This document shows, one piece after another, positions 53,168 through 60,582 of a stretch of DNA of 64,000 nt. The notes under the pieces were generated by a model. That model did not search any database, had not been told where the DNA came from, and saw nothing but the letters and a program-made list of their open reading frames with translations. Made by a program: the position numbers and the translations under genes. Where the stretch lies: the NCBI GenBank assembly GCA_015490195.1, contig WFYG01000032.1, positions 1 to 64,000 on the forward strand, in the 5' to 3' direction. Position 1 is the first letter of the stretch. Each line of letters starts with the position of its first letter. The stretch is from Thermovibrio sp. Its GTDB lineage: Bacteria > Aquificota > Aquificia > Desulfurobacteriales > Desulfurobacteriaceae.

Positions 53168-54336
53168 CTCTCCCCTAACGGAATGTAGCAGTCTGCCGGC
53201 ATTCCCGGCTTTAAAACGTGGTTGGGGTTCTCAAGAAGCTTTAGTTTGACTTTAAAGACCTCTTTAACTCTCTCCTCTTTCGTCTGGACCTCTTTAGGCG
53301 TAAACTCTGCCTGTGAAGCGATAAAAATGACAACGACAGGAAATTTCTTGCCGGGGTATGCGTCAACCGTTACGTAACCTTTCTGACCAAGGTGGATAAG
53401 GCCAACTTTCGGTTCAGGTATGTAACCTTCAAAGTAGAGGTTATCAAGGTTGTAAAGGGTAAAGAGCTTCTGTCCGGGAGCAACAACCTCTCCGGGCTCA
53501 ACCAGCTTCTCTGTAACAGTTCCCGCAATCGGAGAGGTTATCTTGAGGTTGTTAAGAACCGCCTTAACTCTATCAACAACGGCTTTTGAGGCAGTCGCTC
53601 TACTCCTGTAGGCCGCCACCTCTTTCTCCTTGGCTTTAACGGTGCTCTCAAGTGCTTTAACCTCCCTCTCCAAAGAGAGAACTTCCTTTTTTCTGTTCTC
53701 TGAAAGGACTACCTCTTTTTTAGCTGCTGAAAGGCGGGAGCGGGCGGCTTTCAGAGCATCTTCAGCGGCGGTAAGGTCGGCCCTCGCAACCTGGTAGGCC
53801 AGTTCAACCTGGTCAAACTGGCTCTCAGAAATTACTCTCCGCCGGTACAGTTTCTCATACCTTACGTAGTCTCTGAGTGCCTTTCTGTACGCCGCTTTCG
53901 CCTTCTCAACGGCAGCCTGTGCTGAAAGGAGCTGTGCTTCAGCCGCTTTTACTCTGTCTTTAGCAGTCCCAATTCCAAGGTTTACCGCCCTTTTAAGTTC
54001 AGAGAGTTTAAACCTGAGAGCGGCAAGTTTTTCCCTATAGTAGGAGAGTTCCTCCTCCTTTGCATTCAGAGCGGCAAGTGATGCTCTGTAGCTGGCTTCC
54101 ACCTGATTCAGCTCTGCCTTTACCTCCTTTGAGTCAAGAAGGGCTAAGAGCTCCCCCTTTTTTACGCTGTCTCCTTCGTCATGGTAAACGGCAACTACCT
54201 TTCCTCCGTACTTTGTTCCAACATCGTACTGGTCTCCCTCTATTCGGCCGTTAAGGTAGATGGTGTTCTCTCCCTTCTGGTTAAAACAGCCGGGAAAAAG
54301 GAGAAGGAGAGATATCAAAAGGTAAAAAGCTCTCAT
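53164..54336 (-). CDS. HlyD-family periplasmic adaptor lipoprotein (YbhG-like)
   Basis: A 390-residue membrane fusion protein. The N-terminus has a lipobox ending LLLFPGC (Cys17), so it is probably anchored by lipid. Then come a split lipoyl domain (GGKVVAVYHDEGDSVKKGEL and ITSPIAGTVTEKLVEPGEVV), a long coiled-coil hairpin (about 75-260) and a beta-barrel region. It connects the ABC pump to TolC. Overlaps tolC and the ATPase gene by 4 bases each. Confidence 0.92.
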   Translation of the reverse strand: MRAFYLLISLLLLFPGCFNQKGENTIYLNGRIEGDQYDVGTKYGGKVVAVYHDEGDSVKKGELLALLDSKEVKAELNQVEASYRASLAALNAKEEELSYYREKLAALRFKLSELKRAVNLGIGTAKDRVKAAEAQLLSAQAAVEKAKAAYRKALRDYVRYEKLYRRRVISESQFDQVELAYQVARADLTAAEDALKAARSRLSAAKKEVVLSENRKKEVLSLEREVKALESTVKAKEKEVAAYRSRATASKAVVDRVKAVLNNLKITSPIAGTVTEKLVEPGEVVAPGQKLFTLYNLDNLYFEGYIPEPKVGLIHLGQKGYVTVDAYPGKKFPVVVIFIASQAEFTPKEVQTKEERVKEVFKVKLKLLENPNHVLKPGMPADCYIPLGER

Positions 54337-55622
54337 CTCTCACCTCGTAAAAGTGGCTTGCCTACGGCAAACTCAAGTTCAGAAAGGGCGATGTTGTAGT
54401 CGGCAAGTGCAGCGTTCAGTGCGCTTCTTGCAGAGTAGAGATAAGCAAGTGCGTCAACAACTTCAGTTGAGGTTCCCACGTGCTCTCTGTAGCGTTCTTC
54501 AGAGTCTCTTAGGAGTTCCTTAGCCTCTTTCACCTGAGCTCTGGCGGTTTTTATCCTTGCCGCAGCAGACTTCAGTTTTGTATAGGCAGAAATAACCTGT
54601 AGCCTTACCTTCTCTTTAACGTCTTTCAGCGACACCTCAGCCTTCCTTCTCTCCTCTCTGGCCTTCTCAAGCCGGAGGAACCGTCTTCCTCTTTCAAAGA
54701 GAGGGAAGGAGAGAGTTACGGAAACAGTAGTGGAGGAGTAAGTGTCTCCCGGGTACTGGTCTGTCTTCTGGTAGCCGAGGTTTAAAAGCAGTTTCGGAGA
54801 AAAGGCAGAAGCCGAGAGCTTTACTCCCTCGGCGGCAGCTTTCTTAACCATACTAGCGTACCAGATCAGAGGGCGGCAGGAGTAGGCGGTTTTAAGGAGA
54901 GAATCAAGAGAGAGTTTAACCGGCCTGTAGGTAAGGTGGGCTTTTGGTTTGAAGGGGAGCTCCGGAACCCCCACGTCGGTTTTAAGCTTTTCAAGGGCTA
55001 CTGTGTAGAGAGACTTTGCCGATGCCACTTTCTCCTCAGCATCTCTCAGCTTAACTTCCGCTTCCAGAAGGTCGCGCCGTGGAACTATACCTTCGTCAAA
55101 GAAGGCTTTAACGTCTTCGTAGTGCTTCTTAGCAGCCGCGTAGTAAGCTTTCGCAGTATCTACTGCTGCTCTTGCTTTCAGAAGGTTGAAGTAGTCTTTC
55201 TTTACTGTAAAAACGACTCTGTTAACGGTCTCTTTAAAGAGGTAGTAAGTTGCCTTTTTCTCTTTCTCCCGTAACTTCACAGAGTAGGTTATCTCTCCAC
55301 CGGTAAAGAGGGGCTGAGAGAGGTTCACTCCAAAATGGTAGTAACTCCTGTTAAAAAGTGAAAAAGAGGCAGGTGGCAAACCTGGTAGTCCAAAGGAGTA
55401 AGAGGGAACCTCTGTCAGATTGGTCTTCCTGTAGAAGAGGTCAACTTTCGGAAAGTAGCTTGATACGGCCTCCCTGTAGAGAAGGTCTGAGATTTTGTAG
55501 TCAATCTTTGATTTCTGTATCTCTTTTGAGTTTTTAAGGGCAACAGCTATAAGTTTTTGAAGTTCTCCTGCCTTAAGTTTTGCCGGCAGAAGGATGAGTA
55601 AAACCAGAACCAGAGCTCTCAT
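54333..55622 (-). CDS. tolC: TolC-family outer-membrane efflux protein
   Basis: A 429-residue outer-membrane channel with signal peptide (ALVLVLLILLPAKLKAG) and the two-fold TolC repeat: VNLSQPLFTGGEITYSVKLR, long helices with AAAKKHYEDVKAFFDEGIVP, and the second half VSVTLSFPLFERGRRFLRLE. ATG follows GGAGGAGAGAG and lies 50 bases inside the 3' end of emrB. It is the only channel in this operon, so both the MFS and ABC pumps presumably use it. Confidence 0.93.
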   Translation of the reverse strand: MRALVLVLLILLPAKLKAGELQKLIAVALKNSKEIQKSKIDYKISDLLYREAVSSYFPKVDLFYRKTNLTEVPSYSFGLPGLPPASFSLFNRSYYHFGVNLSQPLFTGGEITYSVKLREKEKKATYYLFKETVNRVVFTVKKDYFNLLKARAAVDTAKAYYAAAKKHYEDVKAFFDEGIVPRRDLLEAEVKLRDAEEKVASAKSLYTVALEKLKTDVGVPELPFKPKAHLTYRPVKLSLDSLLKTAYSCRPLIWYASMVKKAAAEGVKLSASAFSPKLLLNLGYQKTDQYPGDTYSSTTVSVTLSFPLFERGRRFLRLEKAREERRKAEVSLKDVKEKVRLQVISAYTKLKSAAARIKTARAQVKEAKELLRDSEERYREHVGTSTEVVDALAYLYSARSALNAALADYNIALSELEFAVGKPLLRGER

Positions 55623-57135
55623 CTCTCTCCTCCAGTAAAAAAGCGGGAATAAGAGTTAAAACGCCGCAGATAGTTGCAAAAAAGAATGCATCGGCAAAGG
55701 AGTGCCAGAAGGCGTGCTGTGAGAAAAGCTGAGCCAGCAGAGCGTGGGCAGTCTGAGTGGCCGTTTGGGGAGGTTCAGACCTGAAGTAGTGGAAGAAATT
55801 TCCGGCTCTCCTCAGGAACTCTACAACCTGAGGGGAAGAGGAAGAGACTCTCTCTGTTAAACGGACAAAGTGAACCTGTTGAGAAGAGAGGAGAATGTAA
55901 GTTGAAACGGCTGTTCCAACGCTTCCTCCTACGAGTCTCATAAGGTTTTGGATAGAGGAGGCCTGACGAAGGAGCTCCCCCTTAAAACTTCCCAAAGAGA
56001 TCTGAGAGAGTGCGGGAAAGAAGAACCCCATTCCTATTCCCCACGGCATAAGGTAGGCAACTATCTCTATTTTAGACATCTCAAGGTCAAGTTTCTGCTG
56101 GAGGTGGGTACCTATGATAAAGATCAGAGTTCCAAGAATGATAGAAATTTTTTTAGTTATGACCTTTCTGTCTATGAGAATACCGGCAACCATACTGAAA
56201 ATTCCCGTTCCCATAGAAGGCCAGAAGAGTATCTCTCCTGCCGTTATAGTGGGGAAACCTCTCAGTTTCTCAAGGTAGAGGGGAAGGAGGAAGTAAGAGG
56301 CGTAAACTCCCATACCGAAAACGGTAAGGGAGAAGACAGGGTAGCGAAAGAAGGGGTACTTAAAGAGAGAGAGGTTTAAGAGAGGATGTTCTGTTCTAAG
56401 TTCATGGATAAGAAAAGCGATAAAAGAGACGGCTGAAAGGTAGAGGAAGGAAACAGATTTTACGGAATTCCACCCCCAACTGTTCCCTTTGGAGAGAACA
56501 ACGATAAGGGAGATAAGGGAAGTTGCAAGAAGAAGAAGACCTAAAAAGTCAAGAGGTTTTTCTTCTCTGTGGAGGTGTCTGTCGTCTTCCATAAGAACTG
56601 TTAGAAGGTAAATGACAAGTACTCCGGGAAGGAGATTTACGTAGAATATCCAGCGCCAGTTGAGGTGTTCCGTAATGTACCCTCCAAGCGTGGGGCCTAA
56701 AGAGGGGCCAAATGTAGCGCCGAGGGCGAACATTCCCATTGCTACCCCTCTTTTCTCAGGAGGAAAGAGTTCAAAGAGGAGGGTCATCGTCATAGGAACG
56801 GCTATCCCCTCTCCAACTCCCTGAAGAGTCCTTGCAAGAATCATTACGTCAAGGTTTGACGCAAGACCGCAGAGAGCACTCATTCCGGTAAAGAGGGCAG
56901 TTCCAAGAAGATAGGTGTTCCTGTGTCCTAACTTTCCTCCAAGCCACCCTACAACAGGCATTGCAACGGCAGAGGCTACCATGTAGGCTATTATTACCCA
57001 CTGTATATCGTCGGGCTCTGCGTCAAAAGCGCTCATCATGTGGGGAAGTGCGATGTCAACAATGGTTGTATCAAGAAGGGTCATGAACATACCGGCAACG
57101 ATAAGAACCCCTAAGAAGTAAGTTCTAAGCGTCAT
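55573..57135 (-). CDS. emrB: DHA2-family MFS multidrug exporter (EmrB-like)
   Basis: A 520-residue proton antiporter with 14 predicted TM helices, TM1 motif FMTLLDTTIVDIALPHMM, motif A GWLGGKLGHRNTYLLG and motif C-like FALGATFGPSLGPTLGGYI. ATG 57133-57135 follows GGAAGG; the upstream part of the frame overlaps emrA and looks untranslated. The last 16 codons overlap tolC and give a polar tail. It works with the EmrA adaptor just upstream. Confidence 0.93.
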   Translation of the reverse strand: MTLRTYFLGVLIVAGMFMTLLDTTIVDIALPHMMSAFDAEPDDIQWVIIAYMVASAVAMPVVGWLGGKLGHRNTYLLGTALFTGMSALCGLASNLDVMILARTLQGVGEGIAVPMTMTLLFELFPPEKRGVAMGMFALGATFGPSLGPTLGGYITEHLNWRWIFYVNLLPGVLVIYLLTVLMEDDRHLHREEKPLDFLGLLLLATSLISLIVVLSKGNSWGWNSVKSVSFLYLSAVSFIAFLIHELRTEHPLLNLSLFKYPFFRYPVFSLTVFGMGVYASYFLLPLYLEKLRGFPTITAGEILFWPSMGTGIFSMVAGILIDRKVITKKISIILGTLIFIIGTHLQQKLDLEMSKIEIVAYLMPWGIGMGFFFPALSQISLGSFKGELLRQASSIQNLMRLVGGSVGTAVSTYILLSSQQVHFVRLTERVSSSSPQVVEFLRRAGNFFHYFRSEPPQTATQTAHALLAQLFSQHAFWHSFADAFFFATICGVLTLIPAFLLEERDESSGSGFTHPSAGKT

Positions 57136-58397
57136 TCTTCCTTCCTTATCTTTACAACGGCGTTTGTGCCGGGTTTTATGCACGAGAGGGGCACGCCTTT
57201 GAGCTTTATCTTTACAGGGACTCTCTGAGTTACCTTTGTGTACTCTCCTTGAGACGTGTCTCGTGGAATGAGGGCAAAGACGGAACCGGCAGACTTGCCT
57301 ACCCGGTAGACCTTTCCTTCAAAGGTTTTACCGCAAACTTCAAGTTCAACTTCGGCAGAGCTCCCCACCTTCACGTATGGAATCTTATCCTCGTCTATCC
57401 AGGCAAGAACGTAAAACGTTCCAGGGTTGTAAAGCGAGTAAACTGTGAGACCAGGAGAAACAAAGTCTCCAGTTTCTCGCCATTTCTTGGCAATAAATCC
57501 GGTTACAGGAGAGCGGACAAGAGTGTGAGAAATAAGTATTTTGACCTTCTCTTTCTTCTCTTCAAGAGATTTAATCCTGTCTGAAAGACTCTTTATTGAA
57601 TGGCGGAGTTCCTCTAACTGTTTAAGCTTTGCCTCTGCAGAAATAACCCCTTCTCTAAGTTCCCCTATTCTCTTCTCTGAGGCGAGAAGCCTACTTTTCA
57701 GGGCAAGAACTTTAAACCTTAAAGCCTGTGCTTCCTTTAGGTTCTCTCTGGCAGCGATGTAAGCAGAGAGATCTCTCTCGTACTCAGCCTTTGACGAAAA
57801 GTAGACAGCCTTAACGTCTTCAAACTGCTGGAGGGAGATTATCCGCTTCTCGTAGAGCTTCCTGTAGCGGTTAAACCGGTGCTCCATCCTTTCGGCGTTT
57901 ACTTTGGCGGCCTCAAGAGCAGCTTTAGCAGCCTTAAAGGAGGCAAGAGCTTTAGAAACAGAAGTCTTATAGGTCGTTTCCGCCTCCTTCAACTGCTCCC
58001 TTAAGGCTGAAACGTCGTTTACAGCTGCAGAGAACCTAAACTGAGCTGTTCGCAGTGTAGCCGGGAGTTGCCTCTTCAGTCTGGAGAGCCTCGTTTCAAG
58101 CTCCCTCTTCCTAGCTTTCAGTGAGAGGATCTGAAACTGGAGAGAGGAGAGCTCCCTCTTCATGGTAGAATCGTCAATCTTAAAGAGAGGTTCCCCCTTT
58201 TTAACCGGCTGAAACTCCTGCTTGTAGAGTTTAACGATGTAACCGGAAACGTCTTCAGGGGACACGTTTACAATGTCTGCCTTCTGAAAGGCGTTGTCAG
58301 TTATTACGTAAAGGTACCTCTCGTAGAGGAAGTAGAGAAACCAGACGGTAATGGCTAAGATAGCCAGAGCTCCCAGAACAGCAACAGCCCGTTTCAA
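57132..58397 (-). CDS. emrA: EmrA-like membrane fusion protein
   Basis: A 421-residue HlyD-family adaptor anchored by one N-terminal TM helix (AVLGALAILAITVWFLYFLY), with lipoyl halves (VSPEDVSGYIVKLYKQEFQ and LVRSPVTGFIAKKWRETGDF), a very long coiled-coil hairpin (about 80-290) and a C-terminal barrel. It differs from the other adaptor in this operon by its TM anchor instead of a lipobox. Overlaps tetR and emrB by 4 bases each. Confidence 0.92.
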   Translation of the reverse strand: MKRAVAVLGALAILAITVWFLYFLYERYLYVITDNAFQKADIVNVSPEDVSGYIVKLYKQEFQPVKKGEPLFKIDDSTMKRELSSLQFQILSLKARKRELETRLSRLKRQLPATLRTAQFRFSAAVNDVSALREQLKEAETTYKTSVSKALASFKAAKAALEAAKVNAERMEHRFNRYRKLYEKRIISLQQFEDVKAVYFSSKAEYERDLSAYIAARENLKEAQALRFKVLALKSRLLASEKRIGELREGVISAEAKLKQLEELRHSIKSLSDRIKSLEEKKEKVKILISHTLVRSPVTGFIAKKWRETGDFVSPGLTVYSLYNPGTFYVLAWIDEDKIPYVKVGSSAEVELEVCGKTFEGKVYRVGKSAGSVFALIPRDTSQGEYTKVTQRVPVKIKLKGVPLSCIKPGTNAVVKIRKEE

Positions 58398-58957
58398 TGG
58401 CTACCCCCAGAAAGAAAACGGACAAGAGTTTCAATAAAAGAGTCTATCTCTTCAGGAGATAGCTCCTTCCCCTGAAAAATCTCCTCAGAAACAAAAAAAC
58501 CAAAAAGAGCCGCTCCAAATACCCTTACTTTCTCCCTCAACTCAGAACACGAAGATGAGGAAAAAACAGAAGAAAAGACCTCAAGCAGAAGATATTCAAA
58601 AGTTTCAACAAAATGGCTATAAACCTCTCTGGCCTCTTCAGCAAGGCCTGTAATTTCCGAGAGTAGAATCTTTAAAAACTCCTTTTTCTCTTTAAGGGAT
58701 AGAAAAATCTTCCTGCCTACTTCAGCAAGAACCTCGCTACCAGAACCCTCAGGAATTGATATAGACCTGAGGTCAGGAATCACAGAGAAGTTAATAAGAA
58801 CCTCTCTAAAAAGCTCCTTCTTATTACCAAAAAGTCTGAAAAGCGTTACTTCAGACACCCCGGCCAGTCGGGCAATCTCTCTGGTAGTAGCTCCCGTGTA
58901 ACCGCGCTTTGAAAAACAGTCGTAAGCAGCCTGAAGAATCTTCTCCTTAGCCTTCAA
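58394..58957 (-). CDS. TetR/AcrR family repressor of the efflux operon
   Basis: A 187-residue regulator with an N-terminal helix-turn-helix (REIARLAGVSEVTLFRLFGN, about 24-43) and a variable ligand-binding C-terminus. It is the first gene of the operon, overlaps emrA and sits behind a perfect palindrome (58976-58987), so autoregulation and control of the pumps are likely. TTG start at 58955-58957 follows AGAGG by 6 bases. Confidence 0.9.
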   Translation of the reverse strand: MKAKEKILQAAYDCFSKRGYTGATTREIARLAGVSEVTLFRLFGNKKELFREVLINFSVIPDLRSISIPEGSGSEVLAEVGRKIFLSLKEKKEFLKILLSEITGLAEEAREVYSHFVETFEYLLLEVFSSVFSSSSCSELREKVRVFGAALFGFFVSEEIFQGKELSPEEIDSFIETLVRFLSGGSH

Positions 58958-58975
58958 GCAGAACCTCTGTTAATA

Positions 58976-58987
58976 GTAAGTACTTAC
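58976..58987. promoter_or_regulatory. Perfect 12-base palindrome, likely TetR operator
   Basis: GTAAGTACTTAC is a perfect palindrome placed just downstream of the promoter at 59002-59031 and 18 bases before the tetR start. The sequence continues as CTTACTTAC, so the TTAC unit is repeated. The 8-mer CTTACTTA also occurs at 59649-59656 before the second tetR. Confidence 0.6.
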
Positions 58988-59001
58988 TTACATCTTTAAC
59001 T

Positions 59002-59031
59002 ATTCTAAAACAGAGAAGAACAGTAAATCAA
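59002..59031 (-). promoter_or_regulatory. Promoter of the tetR-emrAB-tolC-ABC operon
   Basis: On the minus strand TTGATT (59026-59031) and TAGAAT (59002-59007) are spaced 18 bases apart. The expected start site is near 58995, so the palindrome at 58976-58987 covers the first transcribed bases, a good repressor position. Confidence 0.55.
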
Positions 59032-59059
59032 CACTCAATAGCTAAAAAGTAACAGGCTG

Positions 59060-59626
59060 TTAGTTCTTCAGAATTCCCTCCTCTACCATTGTTATAATAG
59101 TTTTCTTTATGTCTTCAGAATTAAGATTGATAAAACCTTTAACAGATGCGTAAAGAATATTTTTGAGAGCTCCAGAAATTAAAAGTATCACAGCCTTAGG
59201 ATTAAGCTCCCTGAACTCTTCTCTCTCTATACCTTCTTTAATAATCACAGACAACTTATTTACGTATCTGTTGTACCACTCCGACAGATTTAACCTCTCC
59301 TCGTTCGGAATAACAAGGCTTCCCACTTCCCTCATAAAGAGCTCAAAGAATTGCTTTTCATCATCAAAGAAGTCAATAACAGTACTTATGTAAGCCTCAA
59401 GAGCTTCCCTTGGATTTTTATCTTTTATGGATTTACTTACTCTTCTCTCCAGCTCCCGCAGTTTTGTTCTTATAACTTCTGCATAAAGGTCTTCTTTACT
59501 GTCATAAAAACGGTAAATAGTTCCCACAGAAACCCCTGCAGCTTCCGCAATCTGATAGACCTTCGTGTCGTAGTAACCTTTTTCAGAAAAAATTCTCTCT
59601 GCAGCTTCAAGAATTCTCTCTTTCAT
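59060..59626 (-). CDS. TetR/AcrR family transcriptional regulator (second)
   Basis: A 188-residue regulator with HTH YQIAEAAGVSVGTIYRFYDS (about 25-44) and a C-terminal domain different from its neighbour's. GGGGGGAAAGG precedes the ATG. It lies 102 bases upstream of the first tetR on the same strand. It may share or modulate control of the efflux operon, since both leaders contain CTTACTTA. By eye it is more AT-rich than most genes here. Confidence 0.9.
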   Translation of the reverse strand: MKERILEAAERIFSEKGYYDTKVYQIAEAAGVSVGTIYRFYDSKEDLYAEVIRTKLRELERRVSKSIKDKNPREALEAYISTVIDFFDDEKQFFELFMREVGSLVIPNEERLNLSEWYNRYVNKLSVIIKEGIEREEFRELNPKAVILLISGALKNILYASVKGFINLNSEDIKKTIITMVEEGILKN

Positions 59627-59644
59627 CCTTTCCCCCCGGATGTA

Positions 59645-59664
59645 GTTGCTTACTTAAAATTATA
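59645..59664 (-). promoter_or_regulatory. Possible -10 box and operator half-site before second tetR
   Basis: The 95-base spacer 59627-59721 has TATAAT on the minus strand (59659-59664), followed downstream by TAAGTAAG (59649-59656), the complement of the CTTACTTA found at the other tetR. No convincing -35 box is seen. The rest of the spacer, up to the purU stop, is AT-rich with nothing else recognisable. Confidence 0.4.
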
Positions 59665-59721
59665 TACTTAATTTACAAACGCGATTAATTGGAAAGGTTT
59701 TTATTTGATTAACTTTCAATT

Positions 59722-60573
59722 TTACTCAAAAATAACAGTTTTATTATCATATACTAGAATCTTGTTCTCTAAATGCCACTTTACTGCTCTTGAAAGAACG
59801 ACTTTCTCCAGATCCCTCCCTTTTCTTATCATGTCTTCTACGCTATCTCTGTGGCTAACGCGAACAACGTCCTGCTCAATTATTGGTCCCTGGTCAAGCT
59901 CCTCGGTAACGTAGTGGCTGGTCGCTCCTATAATCTTCACTCCCCGCTGGTAAGCCCTGTGGTAGGGCTTAGCCCCAACAAAGGCGGGAAGGAAGGAGTG
60001 GTGGATGTTGATTATTCTGTTCCTGAAGCGGTTTACAAACCTATCGCTCAGTATCTGCATGTAGCGGGCAAGAACTACAAGATCTATCCCTTCCCTCTCT
60101 AAAAGCTCTATCTCCTTCTCCTCAACAGAGGGTTTATTTTCCCTGTTCTTGGGAAAGTGGTAGAAGGGGATGCCGAACATCTCAACTACCGGTTTAAGGT
60201 CTGTATGGTTGCTTATAACGAGTTTGAGGTTCCCGGGGAGCTCCCCTGCCTTAAACCGGTAGAGAAGGTCGTAGAGACAGTGGTCGTAACGGGAGACAAA
60301 AATGGCTACGTTTTTCACTTCCGAACTGAAATGAAATTGATAATCCATACTGAACTTCTCGGCTATAGGTTTAAAAGCCTCTTCTATCTTATCTTTAGGA
60401 AGTAAGAAATCGTTAAGATCCCACTCAATTCTCATAAAGAAAGTAGAGCTCTGAGAATCTATGTGCTGGTCGGCGTGAAGGATGTTTCCTCCATTTTTCG
60501 CTATAAACCCGGTTATCTCTGCCAGTATTCCCTTCCGGTCGGGACAGGAAATCAATAAAATAGCAGTTTCCAT
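59722..60573 (-). CDS. purU: Formyltetrahydrofolate deformylase PurU
   Basis: Hydrolyses 10-formyl-THF to formate and THF, balancing one-carbon pools. The 283-residue protein has an N-terminal ACT domain (LLISCPDRKGILAEITGFI, HADQHIDSQSSTFFMRIEW) and a formyltransferase-fold catalytic domain with LVISNHTDLKPVVEMFGIP, IINIHHSFLPAFVGAKPYH and ATSHYVTEELDQGPIIEQD. It follows glmS after 9 bases. In a metVF-bearing organism it could release formate from the folate pool. Confidence 0.95.
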   Translation of the reverse strand: METAILLISCPDRKGILAEITGFIAKNGGNILHADQHIDSQSSTFFMRIEWDLNDFLLPKDKIEEAFKPIAEKFSMDYQFHFSSEVKNVAIFVSRYDHCLYDLLYRFKAGELPGNLKLVISNHTDLKPVVEMFGIPFYHFPKNRENKPSVEEKEIELLEREGIDLVVLARYMQILSDRFVNRFRNRIINIHHSFLPAFVGAKPYHRAYQRGVKIIGATSHYVTEELDQGPIIEQDVVRVSHRDSVEDMIRKGRDLEKVVLSRAVKWHLENKILVYDNKTVIFE

Positions 60574-60582
60574 CTACCTCCC

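Noticed and set aside
58976-58990. Riboswitch or small RNA in the tetR leader
   Set aside because: Only a short palindrome with promoter boxes is visible; no long structured element.
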